The notes below the pieces were generated by a model. It did not search any database. It was given only the letters and a program-made list of their open reading frames with translations, and was not told where the DNA came from. From the NCBI GenBank assembly GCA_051867615.1, contig JBJDYU010000009.1:1-20989 (forward strand): 20,989 nt of DNA. Direction: 5' to 3'. Below, one piece after another: positions 1 through 6,777 of the stretch. Positions within the stretch are counted from its first letter, which is position 1; every line of letters starts with the position of its first letter. The translations under genes and the position numbers were made by a program. This DNA comes from RGIG5472 sp051867615. Its GTDB lineage: Bacteria > Bacillota > Clostridia > Oscillospirales > Oscillospiraceae.

Positions 1-932
1 TCCGTGGGCTGCAGGCCCGCGATGGCCTCCAGCAGCTCCTTCTGGCCGCAGCCGGAAATGCCGGCGATGCCCAGGATCTCGCCGCTGTTGGCGGTGAAGG
101 AGACGTCCTGCAGCTTCACAACGCCCTCCTGATTGCGCACGGTCAGGCCCTTTACCTCGATGCGGGGCTTCGGGTCCACCGGGTCGGGGCGGTCGATGTT
201 CAGCGTCACGGGATGGCCCACCATCATGTTGGTCATTTCCTGGGCGTTGGTCTCGGCGGTAGGCATATCGCCGATGAACTGGCCCCGGCGCAGCACGGCC
301 ACGCGGTCGGACAGCTCCTCCACCTCGTGGAGCTTATGGGTGATGATGACGATGGCCTTGCCCGCGTCGCGCATATTGCGCAGCACGGCGAAGAGCTTGT
401 CCGTCTCCTGCGGGGTCAGCACGGCGGTGGGCTCGTCCAGGATCAGGATGTCCGCGCCGCGGTACAGCACCTTCACGATCTCCACCGTCTGCTTCTGGGA
501 CACCGACATATTGTAGATCTTCTGGTCCGGGTCCACGTCGAAGCCGTAGGCCTCGCAGATCTCCCGGATGCGGCGCTTCACCTTCTCCATGTCCAGCCGT
601 CCGCCGTCCTTCAGTCCCAGGACGATGTTCTCCGCCGCGGTCAGCACGTCCACCAGCTTAAAGTGCTGGTGTATCATGCCGATCTTCAGATCGAAGGCGT
701 CCTTGGGCGAACGGATGACGACCTCCTTGTCGTCGATGAAGATCTGGCCCTCGTCCGGGAAATAGATACCGGAGAGCATATTCATGAGCGTGGTCTTGCC
801 GCTGCCGTTTTCCCCCAGCAGCGCCAGGATCTCACCCTTGTAGATGTCCAGCCAGACCTTGTCGTTGGCCACCACCGGGCCGAAGGTCTTGGTGATGTTG
901 CGCATCTTTACAGTCGCAATCTTGTTGTCCAA
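1..932 (-). CDS. Nucleoside-type ABC importer, double-domain ATP-binding protein (3' part beyond window)
   Basis: This is the ATPase of a sugar/nucleoside-class ABC importer (RbsA/YufO type, two nucleotide-binding domains in one chain). In the first domain I read Walker A GENGSGKTT (residues 40-48), the Q-loop MIHQHF around residue 89, a degenerate signature SVSQKQ (143-148), Walker B ILILDEP (162-168) and switch ITHKL (His199). A second domain begins near residue 265 with a degenerate P-loop GISGCGQKELLEA, typical of this class. The reading frame runs off the left edge. I chose the TTG at 932 because GGGAG lies 8 nt upstream. An in-frame ATG at 947 has no ribosome binding site, although it cannot be excluded. 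It follows a BMP lipoprotein gene, so purine nucleosides are the likely cargo. Permease genes would be expected beyond the left edge. Confidence 0.9.
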   Translation of the reverse strand, partial: MDNKIATVKMRNITKTFGPVVANDKVWLDIYKGEILALLGENGSGKTTLMNMLSGIYFPDEGQIFIDDKEVVIRSPKDAFDLKIGMIHQHFKLVDVLTAAENIVLGLKDGGRLDMEKVKRRIREICEAYGFDVDPDQKIYNMSVSQKQTVEIVKVLYRGADILILDEPTAVLTPQETDKLFAVLRNMRDAGKAIVIITHKLHEVEELSDRVAVLRRGQFIGDMPTAETNAQEMTNMMVGHPVTLNIDRPDPVDPKPRIEVKGLTVRNQEGVVKLQDVSFTANSGEILGIAGISGCGQKELLEAIAGLQPT

Positions 933-999
933 TGGCTTCACTCCCATTCAGAACAGAATATAGGGTCCTTTATCCGGGGCGCCGCGGAAATGCAGACTA

Positions 1000-1091
1000 C
1001 TGCAAAGGGCAACGCGGCGGCGAAAAGTCACTGCGCTGCCCTTTGCAGCAGATACAAGAGGGGAAGTCCCGGCGCAGGGCCGGGACTTCCC
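1000..1091 (-). other. Two tandem RNA hairpins between lipoprotein gene and ATPase gene
   Basis: Hairpin A pairs 1061-1073 perfectly with 1079-1091 (13 bp, 5-nt loop). Hairpin B pairs 1000-1011 with 1037-1048 (12 bp), then after one mismatch 1013-1015 with 1033-1035. Read on the minus strand, A comes 14 nt after the lipoprotein stop codon and B follows closely. Neither is followed by a T-run, so classic termination is doubtful. The likely role is to protect the 3' end of, or attenuate transcription after, the lipoprotein message, giving more binding protein than ATPase. That role is inferred from position. Confidence 0.7.
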
Positions 1092-1104
1092 GGAATGGCT
1101 TTGA

Positions 1105-2328
1105 TTAGAACGCGGTATCCAGCAGGGTGATGCCGTCGATCTGCAGATCGAAATACGGCGCGCTGCGGAACTCGGACTCGTGGAAGTAGCCGTCAGACAC
1201 GACCTCGGTATCGGGGGTGTAGTTGGCGTCGGTGTCCACATCGGCCATGTAGCTGTCCACGGCGGCGCCGCCCACGGTGAAGTTGGCGGTGTCGAAGACA
1301 TGGACGCTGCCGTCCTGCAGAGCGGCCTTGGCGCTCTCAATGGCCTCGGCGGTGCCGGCAGCGGCGGCCTGGTCGTTCAGATCGGTCAGGACCACGCTGC
1401 CCTCGGCAATGCCGCCGACCCAGTCGTCCGCGATGGCTTCGCCGTTCATGACAGCCTTGATGACATACTCATAGTAGGGCTGCCAGTCGATGCGGGAGGA
1501 GACGATGAAGGTGTTGGGGCAGGCGTCCACGGTGCTGCCGTTGTAGGAGACGTTGGGCACGCCGGCCTGCTCGCAGGCAGTGGGAGCGCCCATGGAGTCG
1601 GCGTGCTGGCTGATGAGCTTGCAGCCGTTGGCGATGAGCTTGTTGGCGCCTTCCTTCTCGGCGGTCTCGTCATACCAGGAACCGGTGAAGGTCACTTCCA
1701 TGGTGACGGAGGGGCAGACGGAGCGGGCGCCCAGGAAGAAGGAGGTGTAGCCGGAGATAACTTCCGCATAGGTGAACGCGCCGACATAGCCCATCTTGGC
1801 CTCGTCCGCGGTGAACTCACCGGCCTCGATCATCTCATTGAGCTTCATGCCCGCGGCGATACCGGCGAGGTAACGGCCCTCATAGATGGAGGCGAAAGCG
1901 TTGTGGTAGTTGTCGAGACCCTCGGTGTGGGCCTTGGTACCGGTGGCATGGCAGAACTGCACCTCGGGGAACTCCTTCGCGGCGGCGATCATGTAGTCCT
2001 CATGGCCGAAGCTGTCGGCGAAGACGACGGAGCAGCCGGCGTCCGCCAGCTCGGCGGCGGCCTCGTAGCACTCCTGGCCCTCGGGGATGTTGGTCTTGAA
2101 GATGACCTGGTCATCGCTCAGGCCCAGCGCGGCGCAGGTGGCTCTGGCAGCGTTCATGAAGTTGAGGTCGTAGGTGGAGTTCTCATCGTGCAGGAAGATA
2201 AAGCCGACCTTGATAGCAGACTCCTCGCCGCCATCTTCGCCGCTTTGCTCTTCCGCATCCCCGCCGCCGCAGGCAACGAGACTCAGGCTCATCACCAGGG
2301 CGAGGATCAAGGCAAGGTACTTTTTCAT
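1105..2328 (-). CDS. BMP-family ABC transporter substrate-binding lipoprotein
   Basis: This 407-residue protein is a solute-binding lipoprotein of the basic membrane protein (BMP/PnrA/Med) family, whose studied members bind purine nucleosides. It has a lysine-start signal peptide with hydrophobic core and lipobox LVAC, with Cys20 as the lipidation site, followed by a Gly/Asp/Glu-rich linker. The family's opening strand is visible as VGFIFLHDENSTYD. The ATG at 2328 is chosen over an upstream in-frame ATG at 2352 because AGGAGG lies 9 nt before it and the signal peptide then begins at MKKYLALIL. It lies between xpt and the nucleoside-type ATPase, supporting nucleoside uptake on the cell surface. 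Substrate specificity cannot be read from the sequence. Confidence 0.9.
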   Translation of the reverse strand: MKKYLALILALVMSLSLVACGGGDAEEQSGEDGGEESAIKVGFIFLHDENSTYDLNFMNAARATCAALGLSDDQVIFKTNIPEGQECYEAAAELADAGCSVVFADSFGHEDYMIAAAKEFPEVQFCHATGTKAHTEGLDNYHNAFASIYEGRYLAGIAAGMKLNEMIEAGEFTADEAKMGYVGAFTYAEVISGYTSFFLGARSVCPSVTMEVTFTGSWYDETAEKEGANKLIANGCKLISQHADSMGAPTACEQAGVPNVSYNGSTVDACPNTFIVSSRIDWQPYYEYVIKAVMNGEAIADDWVGGIAEGSVVLTDLNDQAAAAGTAEAIESAKAALQDGSVHVFDTANFTVGGAAVDSYMADVDTDANYTPDTEVVSDGYFHESEFRSAPYFDLQIDGITLLDTAF

Positions 2329-2418
2329 GTTTTGTGTCCTCCTGATCATCAAAATTCCTTTTTAATATAATCCACGCGTCAAAAACGCGACAGATCCGAA
2401 ACCGGAGACGCGCCCGGG

Positions 2419-2443
2419 GCTTGTCCCACTTTGGCGGGAAAGC
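2419..2443 (-). other. Hairpin abutting the xpt stop codon
   Basis: GCTTTCCC pairs with GGGACAAGC (8 bp with one bulged C) directly after the xpt stop codon on the minus strand. No T-run follows, so I read it as a processing or partial-attenuation element rather than a terminator. The 115-bp gap to the lipoprotein gene also holds two short hairpins (near 2380-2405) and a TATATT box near 2360. No convincing -35 element accompanies that box, so xpt and the transporter genes are probably co-transcribed. Confidence 0.4.
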
Positions 2444-3016
2444 TCAGGCGCGGAACGTGATGCTGTGGTCGTCCATCTTCTCGATGATAGCCAGGGATTC
2501 CACCCGGACGCCCTTGGCGCGCAGCGCGTCGCCGCCGCCCTGGAAGCCCTTTTCGATGGCAGCGCTGACGCCCACCAGCGTGGCGCCCGCCTCCTCCACC
2601 ATTTTCATCAATCCGCCCACGGCGTTGCCGCAGGCGAGGAAATCGTCCACGATCAGCACCCGGTCGGAGGCGGTAAGATACTCCCGGCTCATCATAATGG
2701 TATAGGACTTCTGGTGGGTGTAGGAAAAGACCTCCGCCGTGTAGAGGTCGCCGGAGAGGTTCGCGGAGGCGTGCTTCTTCGCAAAGGCGGCGGGAACGTG
2801 CAGCGCCGCCGCCGCGGCCACCGCCAGGGCGATGCCGCTGGCCTCCACCGTGATGACCTTGGTCACGCCTTCTCCCGCAAACTGCTTTGCGATCTCCCGG
2901 CCCATCTCCATGAGGAACTCCACGTCCAGCCGCTGGTTCAAAAAGCCGCCCACCTTCACCACGTTGCCGGGCAAAACCTTTCCCTCGCGCAGGATCTTTT
3001 CTTCAAGCGCTTTCAT
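2444..3016 (-). CDS. xpt: Xanthine phosphoribosyltransferase
   Basis: This 190-residue protein is a type I phosphoribosyltransferase of the Xpt family, which converts xanthine and PRPP to XMP in purine salvage. It opens with the family-typical MKALEEKILREGKVLPGN and has VTVEASGIA-like substrate-loop residues (here VITVEASGIA, 54-63). The PRPP loop VLIVDDFLACGNA lies at residues 120-132. Length matches Bacillus Xpt. GAGGAGG lies 5 nt before the ATG. It is the first gene after a guanine-type riboswitch and terminator, as in Bacillus xpt-pbuX, and here it is followed by a purine nucleoside-type transporter instead of a xanthine permease. Confidence 0.96.
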   Translation of the reverse strand: MKALEEKILREGKVLPGNVVKVGGFLNQRLDVEFLMEMGREIAKQFAGEGVTKVITVEASGIALAVAAAAALHVPAAFAKKHASANLSGDLYTAEVFSYTHQKSYTIMMSREYLTASDRVLIVDDFLACGNAVGGLMKMVEEAGATLVGVSAAIEKGFQGGGDALRAKGVRVESLAIIEKMDDHSITFRA

Positions 3017-3064
3017 GGCAGCCTCCTCTCACGGTACCCACGGCACCACTCTAATGTTAAACAG

Positions 3065-3097
3065 AAAAACAAAAAAACAGACTTCCGGGAAAGTCTG
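3065..3097 (-). terminator. Riboswitch-controlled intrinsic terminator upstream of xpt
   Basis: On the minus strand CAGACTT (3097-3091) pairs with AAGTCTG (3084-3078), followed by seven T, one G and five T. It lies between the guanine aptamer and the xpt start, the expected expression platform that shuts off xpt when guanine is bound. Confidence 0.85.
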
Positions 3098-3144
3098 CTT
3101 GCCAATACACCGCGCCCCACGGGCTATATTCCTCGCCGCTTTTG

Positions 3145-3212
3145 ACCAATAGTCACGACTTCACGGCGTCGTGGTAGAAACGTTTGGGCCATCTATCCAA
3201 ATCTATATTGGC
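3145..3212 (-). promoter_or_regulatory. Guanine-type purine riboswitch aptamer
   Basis: The minus strand carries the purine riboswitch core. P1 is CCAAT(A) 3211-3206 with (T)ATTGG 3151-3146. P2 is TTTGG 3201-3197 with CCAAA 3187-3183, with the ATGG-containing loop. The invariant GTTTCTACC is at 3181-3173. P3 is CACGAC 3173-3168 with GTCGTG 3159-3154, with loop GCCGTGAA close to the CCGTAAA consensus. The closing GACTAT puts C at position 3152, the discriminator that pairs with guanine (adenine switches have T). An intact GTTTCTACC argues against the deoxyguanosine variant. Guanine binding should favour the downstream terminator and lower xpt and transporter expression. L2 may hold one extra base relative to the consensus. 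Confidence 0.9.
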
Positions 3213-3244
3213 AACTATTCGGTTTTGGGTCAAATCACGGTTCC

Positions 3245-3273
3245 ATCATAAGAGGGCGAAAACCGTTTGTCAA
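3245..3273 (-). promoter_or_regulatory. Sigma-A-type promoter of the riboswitch-xpt transcript
   Basis: On the minus strand TTGACA (3273-3268), a 17-nt spacer and TATGAT (3250-3245) form a near-consensus promoter. The start site would fall near 3238, about 27 nt before P1 of the aptamer. The stretch from here to the terminator at 3466 is about 160 bp of noncoding sequence in which I see no gene. Confidence 0.85.
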
Positions 3274-3433
3274 CACAAAATCTTGGGTTTTCCCCTCCCT
3301 TTCGACATTTTTGTGCGTTCCCGCCAAACTTCCCCCCTGACCCGCCGGGCTTTATTGCACATTACATCAAACGCGCAGTTAATAATTGTATAAAACGACT
3401 AATATTCCCCTCCGTTGCTTTCATTGAAGCGTT

Positions 3434-3466
3434 CCGAAAAGCCGGCGGCCGCAGGGGCCGTCGGCT
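3434..3466 (-). terminator. Terminator at the end of the pyrimidine operon
   Basis: Bases 3440-3450 and 3456-3466 form an 11-bp GC-rich stem (one G-T pair) with a 5-nt loop, followed on the minus strand by TTTTC. It lies 11 nt after the stop codon of the EEP-family gene and isolates this operon from the xpt promoter. Confidence 0.75.
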
Positions 3467-3477
3467 CAGCTTGAAAC

Positions 3478-4536
3478 TCAGCTCCGCAGGGAAAAGCGCA
3501 GCCGCACCGGATTGTGATCCGACCAGGCAAAGCCGGTGTCGAGTACCTCCACCGGTTCCGCCGCCACATTGTCGGAGACGAGGAAGCCGTCCAGTACCAG
3601 GACGAACTGGCCCTCGTGATAGGGACCGTCGGCGTTGCGGCTGGAGGGCGCGATCCCCTCCTCAAAGGCCGCGAGGGAGATGCCAGTCCCCGCCAGCAGC
3701 TCCTCCGGGAAGGGCTGGGCCCAGGTCTGGTCCTCCCCGGAGACGCCGAACACCGCGCCGCTGTCTCCCAGCAGGTCCTTGTTGAAGTCTCCGCCGCAGA
3801 TCACATAGTTTCCCTTGTCATACTCGCTTTGCATATCCGCCGCCAGCAGCTTCAGCTGCTCCGTCGCCACCGTGCCGTCGGAGGTATAGGCGGAGAGGTG
3901 CACCGTGTACAGCACCAGTTCCTTTCCGTTTGCCACCGGCACCCGGTTCACCGCGTAGCAGCGGTCCAGGTCCAGCAGCTTATACAGGCTCTCCTCCACC
4001 GGCAGCTCCCGCCGCAGGCTCTGCGTCACGGCGAAGCGGCTGGCGGTCAGCATACCGGAGCGGGACTTGCCGATGGGCTCCAGAATGGGATAGAAGAGAT
4101 AGGGGCTGTCATAGTTCTGGGCAAAGGTGCAGGTGTAGCCCGCAAGGCCCTCCTCCAGTATGGCCAGTTCGTCTACATGGTGGCTGCGGGTGGAATCCGT
4201 GTCCACCTCCTGCACCATGACAAAGTCCGCCTCCTGTGCCCGGAGGAAATCCGCGATCTCCCCCGTCACCGTCTCCACGGACTCCTTGGACGCAGCGCGG
4301 CTCTCCGTGCCGCCGTCCATGAAAAAGCCGAAATCCGGCGTATAGGCGGCAAAGCCGATGTTGTAAGAAATGAGGGTATAGACGGTGTCCGTCTCCACCG
4401 GTTCTCCGCCGCCGCTGACGGCGAATTCCTCATCGCCGATCCGGTGGTAGTCCGTCAGCACATAGGCCACATAGCCGCCCACGACAAGCACCAGCACGAG
4501 CAGCAGGCACAGCAGCGCCTTTACGATACGTCTCAT
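3478..4536 (-). CDS. Membrane-anchored endonuclease/exonuclease/phosphatase (EEP) family protein
   Basis: This 352-residue protein has one N-terminal transmembrane helix (residues 5-27) and then an EEP fold (DNase I/sphingomyelinase/inositol phosphatase superfamily). Active-site motifs are in the usual order: SYNIG (Asn59), VQEVD (Glu110), HLSAY (His213), GGDFN (Asp250, Asn252), LDGF (Asp316) and SDHNP (Asp340, His341). The catalytic part should lie outside the membrane. A phosphodiester-cleaving or phosphatase activity is likely, but the substrate is unknown. GGGAGG lies 6 nt before the ATG. It starts 44 bp after the pyrE stop and is the last gene before the operon terminator, which raises the possibility of extracellular nucleic acid or nucleotide scavenging. 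That link is inferred only from position. Confidence 0.8.
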   Translation of the reverse strand: MRRIVKALLCLLLVLVLVVGGYVAYVLTDYHRIGDEEFAVSGGGEPVETDTVYTLISYNIGFAAYTPDFGFFMDGGTESRAASKESVETVTGEIADFLRAQEADFVMVQEVDTDSTRSHHVDELAILEEGLAGYTCTFAQNYDSPYLFYPILEPIGKSRSGMLTASRFAVTQSLRRELPVEESLYKLLDLDRCYAVNRVPVANGKELVLYTVHLSAYTSDGTVATEQLKLLAADMQSEYDKGNYVICGGDFNKDLLGDSGAVFGVSGEDQTWAQPFPEELLAGTGISLAAFEEGIAPSSRNADGPYHEGQFVLVLDGFLVSDNVAAEPVEVLDTGFAWSDHNPVRLRFSLRS

Positions 4537-4580
4537 AAACGTCCTCCCTTCAGATGGATCAAAAGTCTCCGGCGGAGGTT

Positions 4581-5231
4581 TTATTTCGCCTCTCCCCGGA
4601 TCCAGCTCTCGTCCGAAGGGTTGTCCCGGAAGGCGATGAGGCGGCTCACATCCTCGGGACGGATGTAGCCCTCCTCCGCCGCGATCCTGGCGATGACGTC
4701 AAACTCCGTCAGGCTGGTGTTCTCCACCTTCGCCGCGGCGAGCCGCTCCAGGCCCTTCTTCATGCCGTAGGTAAAGATGCTGACGACACCCAGCACCTCC
4801 GCGCCGGCCTGCCGCAGGATCTCCACCACCTCCAGCACGCTGCCGCCGGTGGAGATCAGGTCCTCCACCACGACCACTTTCTGGCCGGGCAGGAGCTTAC
4901 CCTCGATCTGGTTTTTCCGGCCGTGGTCCTTGGCGCCGCTGCGGACATAGCCCATGGGCAGGCCCAGCAGGTGGGCGGTGATGGCCGCGTGAGCGATGCC
5001 GGCGGTGGAGGTGCCCATGAGGACCTCCGCCTGGGGGTACTTCTCCCTTATGACCTCCGCCAGACTGTTTTCCACGTCGCCGCGCACCTTCACATCGGAG
5101 AGGGTCAGGCGGTTGTCGCAGTACACGGGGCTTTTGATGCCGCTGGCCCAGATGAAAGGCTCCTCCGGACGGAAGAACACCGCCCGGATGGCGAGCAGGT
5201 CTTTTGCGATCAGCTTCTGGATATGTTCCAT
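4581..5231 (-). CDS. pyrE: Orotate phosphoribosyltransferase
   Basis: PyrE joins orotate to PRPP to make OMP, the fifth step of UMP synthesis. The 216-residue protein has the PRPP loop VVVVEDLISTGGS at residues 119-131, the mobile catalytic loop KDHGRKNQIEG at 101-111, and FIWASGIKSPVYCDNR near the N-terminus, which fits the orotate-binding region of the family. AAGGAG lies 9 nt upstream of the ATG. It is separated from the preceding HAD gene by a 192-bp highly structured gap, unlike the tight spacing of the upstream pyr genes, so its expression may be set partly by that structure. Confidence 0.97.
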   Translation of the reverse strand: MEHIQKLIAKDLLAIRAVFFRPEEPFIWASGIKSPVYCDNRLTLSDVKVRGDVENSLAEVIREKYPQAEVLMGTSTAGIAHAAITAHLLGLPMGYVRSGAKDHGRKNQIEGKLLPGQKVVVVEDLISTGGSVLEVVEILRQAGAEVLGVVSIFTYGMKKGLERLAAAKVENTSLTEFDVIARIAAEEGYIRPEDVSRLIAFRDNPSDESWIRGEAK

Positions 5232-5264
5232 GGTTTCTGTCTCCTTTACCGTTTATCGTTTTTC

Positions 5265-5424
5265 ATACTATTTTCCAATAAAAGCAGACGCTTTTTATTG
5301 GAAAGGCGCCGCTGAAAGCGTCGCCCATCTGCGCTAAAAGCGCAGATGCCGTCTGATGCAGGCTCCGACGCGCTGACGCGCTATGAAAAGTAGACCTTGT
5401 CCACTTTTCATGGGAGTCTAGTAT
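5265..5424. repeat. Multi-hairpin element with imperfect terminal inverted repeats (MITE-like candidate)
   Basis: This gap between the HAD gene and pyrE folds almost without unpaired bases. H1 is 5272-5304 (14 bp, one bulge), H2 is 5305-5325 (8 bp, one mismatch, GAA loop), and H3 is 5326-5348 (perfect 10 bp, AAA loop). H4 is 5350-5370 (weaker). A tandem GACGCGCT repeat lies at 5367-5382, and H6 is 5383-5411 (9 bp, a mismatch, then 3 bp). The ends match as inverted repeats: ATACTATTTTCC from 5265 and ATACTAGACTCC from 5424 inward agree at 9 of 12 positions. I see no target-site duplication. The right end overlaps the HAD stop codon. It could be a non-autonomous mobile repeat or a structured RNA leader for pyrE. 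Confidence 0.55.
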
Positions 5425-6074
5425 CAGTCGTTTCCCAGCAGCAGGATTCGCAGGGCGGGGATATCCTCCGCTATCTGCTCCGCGCCCGCCGCCGTCAGCT
5501 CGTCTCTGTCTCCGTAGCCGTACAGCACGCCGATGGCGGGCAGGCCCGCCTCATGGGCGCCCTGCACGTCGTGCCGGCGGTCGCCCACCATGACCGCGTC
5601 CCCCACCGCGCCGAAGCGGCGGAGAGCGTCGCGGATGACGGCGGCCTTTTTCGCGCCGTTGGGGTCCTCCAGCGGCGCGCCGCAGATGCCGTCAAAATAC
5701 TGCGCCATGCCGAAATGCTCCAGTATCTTCACGGCGAACACCTCCGGCTTGGAGGTGGCGACGAGCAAGTGCCTGCCTGCCGCCTGCAGCTCCGCCAGCA
5801 GCGCCGCCGCGCCCTCATAGGGCACGTTTTCCCGCCAGCCCTGCCGGGAGTAGTAGGCCCTAAATTCGCGGATGGCCTCCTTTGCCTGCGCTTCATCAAA
5901 GCCGTAAAACTCCCGGAAGCCCTCGTCCAGCGGCGGGCCGATGAACTTCGTCAGGCTGTCCGGCTCCGCCTCGATGCCGAAATGCCGCAGCGCCACGGAC
6001 ACCGCCGTGGTGATGCCCGCTTTCGGGTCCGTCAGCGTGCCATCCAGGTCAAACAGAATGGTTGTAAAGGCCAT
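5424..6074 (-). CDS. HAD-superfamily phosphatase, Gph / 5'-nucleotidase-like
   Basis: This 216-residue protein is a subclass IA haloacid dehalogenase-type phosphatase. Motif I DLDGTLTD (Asp9 nucleophile, Asp11) is followed by a helical cap, motif II TSKP (Thr107/Ser108), Lys142/143 as motif III and motif IV VMVGDRRHD (Asp165, Asp169). The stretch ATSKPEVFAVKILEHFG resembles HAD 5'-nucleotidase-like members rather than strict phosphoglycolate phosphatases, judged from memory. It starts 4 nt after the pyrF stop without a strong ribosome binding site, which suggests translational coupling. Its place between pyrF and pyrE favours a nucleotide monophosphate or sugar-phosphate housekeeping role, but the substrate is not established. 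Confidence 0.85.
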   Translation of the reverse strand: MAFTTILFDLDGTLTDPKAGITTAVSVALRHFGIEAEPDSLTKFIGPPLDEGFREFYGFDEAQAKEAIREFRAYYSRQGWRENVPYEGAAALLAELQAAGRHLLVATSKPEVFAVKILEHFGMAQYFDGICGAPLEDPNGAKKAAVIRDALRRFGAVGDAVMVGDRRHDVQGAHEAGLPAIGVLYGYGDRDELTAAGAEQIAEDIPALRILLLGND

Positions 6075-6078
6075 ATGC

Positions 6079-6777
6079 TTAACCCAAAAACTTTTTCACG
6101 CAGCGGCGGTAGGCCGCCACAGGGTCCGCCGCGGCGGTGATGGGACGGCCCACCACGATGTAATCCGAGCCGAGCTCCCGCGCCTTTTCCGGGGTGGTGA
6201 CGCGGACCTGATCGCCCACGTCCCCGCCGGCAAAGCGCACACCGGGGGTCACGGTGAGAAAGCCGCTGCCGCAGGCGTCGTGGATCTTCCCTGCCTCCAG
6301 CGGCGAGCAGACCACGCCGTCAAGCCCCGCCTGTCTGGCGTTCCTCGCGTAGTGCAGTATCACCTCGTCCATGGGCTTTTCGATCAGCAGGTCACGCTCC
6401 ATGCGCGTCTGGTCGGTGGAGGTGAGCTGGGTCACGGCGATAAGCAGCGGACGGGTGCCGTCGCTGCGCCTGAGACCCTCCAGCGCGGCCTCCATCATGG
6501 CCACGGTGCCGCCGGCGTGGAGGTTGCAGATATCCACATCCAGACGAGACAGCACCGCCATGGCCTTCTTCACGGTATTGGGAATGTCGTGCAGCTTCAG
6601 ATCCAGAAATATCTGATGGCCCCGGGCCTTGATCTCCCGGACGATGTCCGGTCCCTCGGCATAGTACAGCTCCATGCCGATCTTCACAAAGGGCTTTTCC
6701 TCCCGGAACAGGTCGAGGAAGTCCACCACTTCCCTCCGTCCTGCGAAATCGCAGGCGACGATCACATCCTTTGCCAT
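6079..6777 (-). CDS. pyrF: Orotidine 5'-phosphate decarboxylase
   Basis: PyrF decarboxylates OMP to UMP, the last step of the pathway. The 232-residue protein has Asp10 (VACDF), Lys32 (VKIG) and the catalytic DLKLHDIPNT at 59-68 supplying the Asp-Lys-Asp set, followed by the phosphate-binding TPGVR and VVGRPIT toward the C-terminus. This is the short bacterial type I form. AGGAGGAG lies 7 nt before the ATG. The start codon shares one base with the pyrD stop codon (TGATG), so the two are translationally coupled. Confidence 0.97.
   Translation of the reverse strand: MAKDVIVACDFAGRREVVDFLDLFREEKPFVKIGMELYYAEGPDIVREIKARGHQIFLDLKLHDIPNTVKKAMAVLSRLDVDICNLHAGGTVAMMEAALEGLRRSDGTRPLLIAVTQLTSTDQTRMERDLLIEKPMDEVILHYARNARQAGLDGVVCSPLEAGKIHDACGSGFLTVTPGVRFAGGDVGDQVRVTTPEKARELGSDYIVVGRPITAAADPVAAYRRCVKKFLG

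Noticed and set aside
933..960. ATG at 947 as the start of the ATPase
   Set aside because: It lacks a ribosome binding site, while the TTG at 932 has GGGAG at a good distance. It is kept only as an alternative.
1180..2370. Plus-strand open frame opposite the lipoprotein gene, and similar ones at 213-1130, 3514-4668 and 11662-12948 (minus)
   Set aside because: All lie opposite well-recognised genes, have low-complexity His/Val/Gly-rich translations and no family motifs.
2350..2375. TATATT box as a separate promoter for the lipoprotein gene
   Set aside because: No acceptable -35 element lies 16-18 nt upstream. The TTGACG nearby is much too close.
2329..2443. Possible second purine riboswitch before the lipoprotein gene
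   Set aside because: No GTTTCTACC core or matching three-way junction is present, only short hairpins.
3274..3433. Intergenic stretch between the xpt promoter and the operon terminator, as a gene or CRISPR
   Set aside because: It has no conserved reading frame and no regularly spaced repeats. AT-rich boxes there do not form a convincing promoter.
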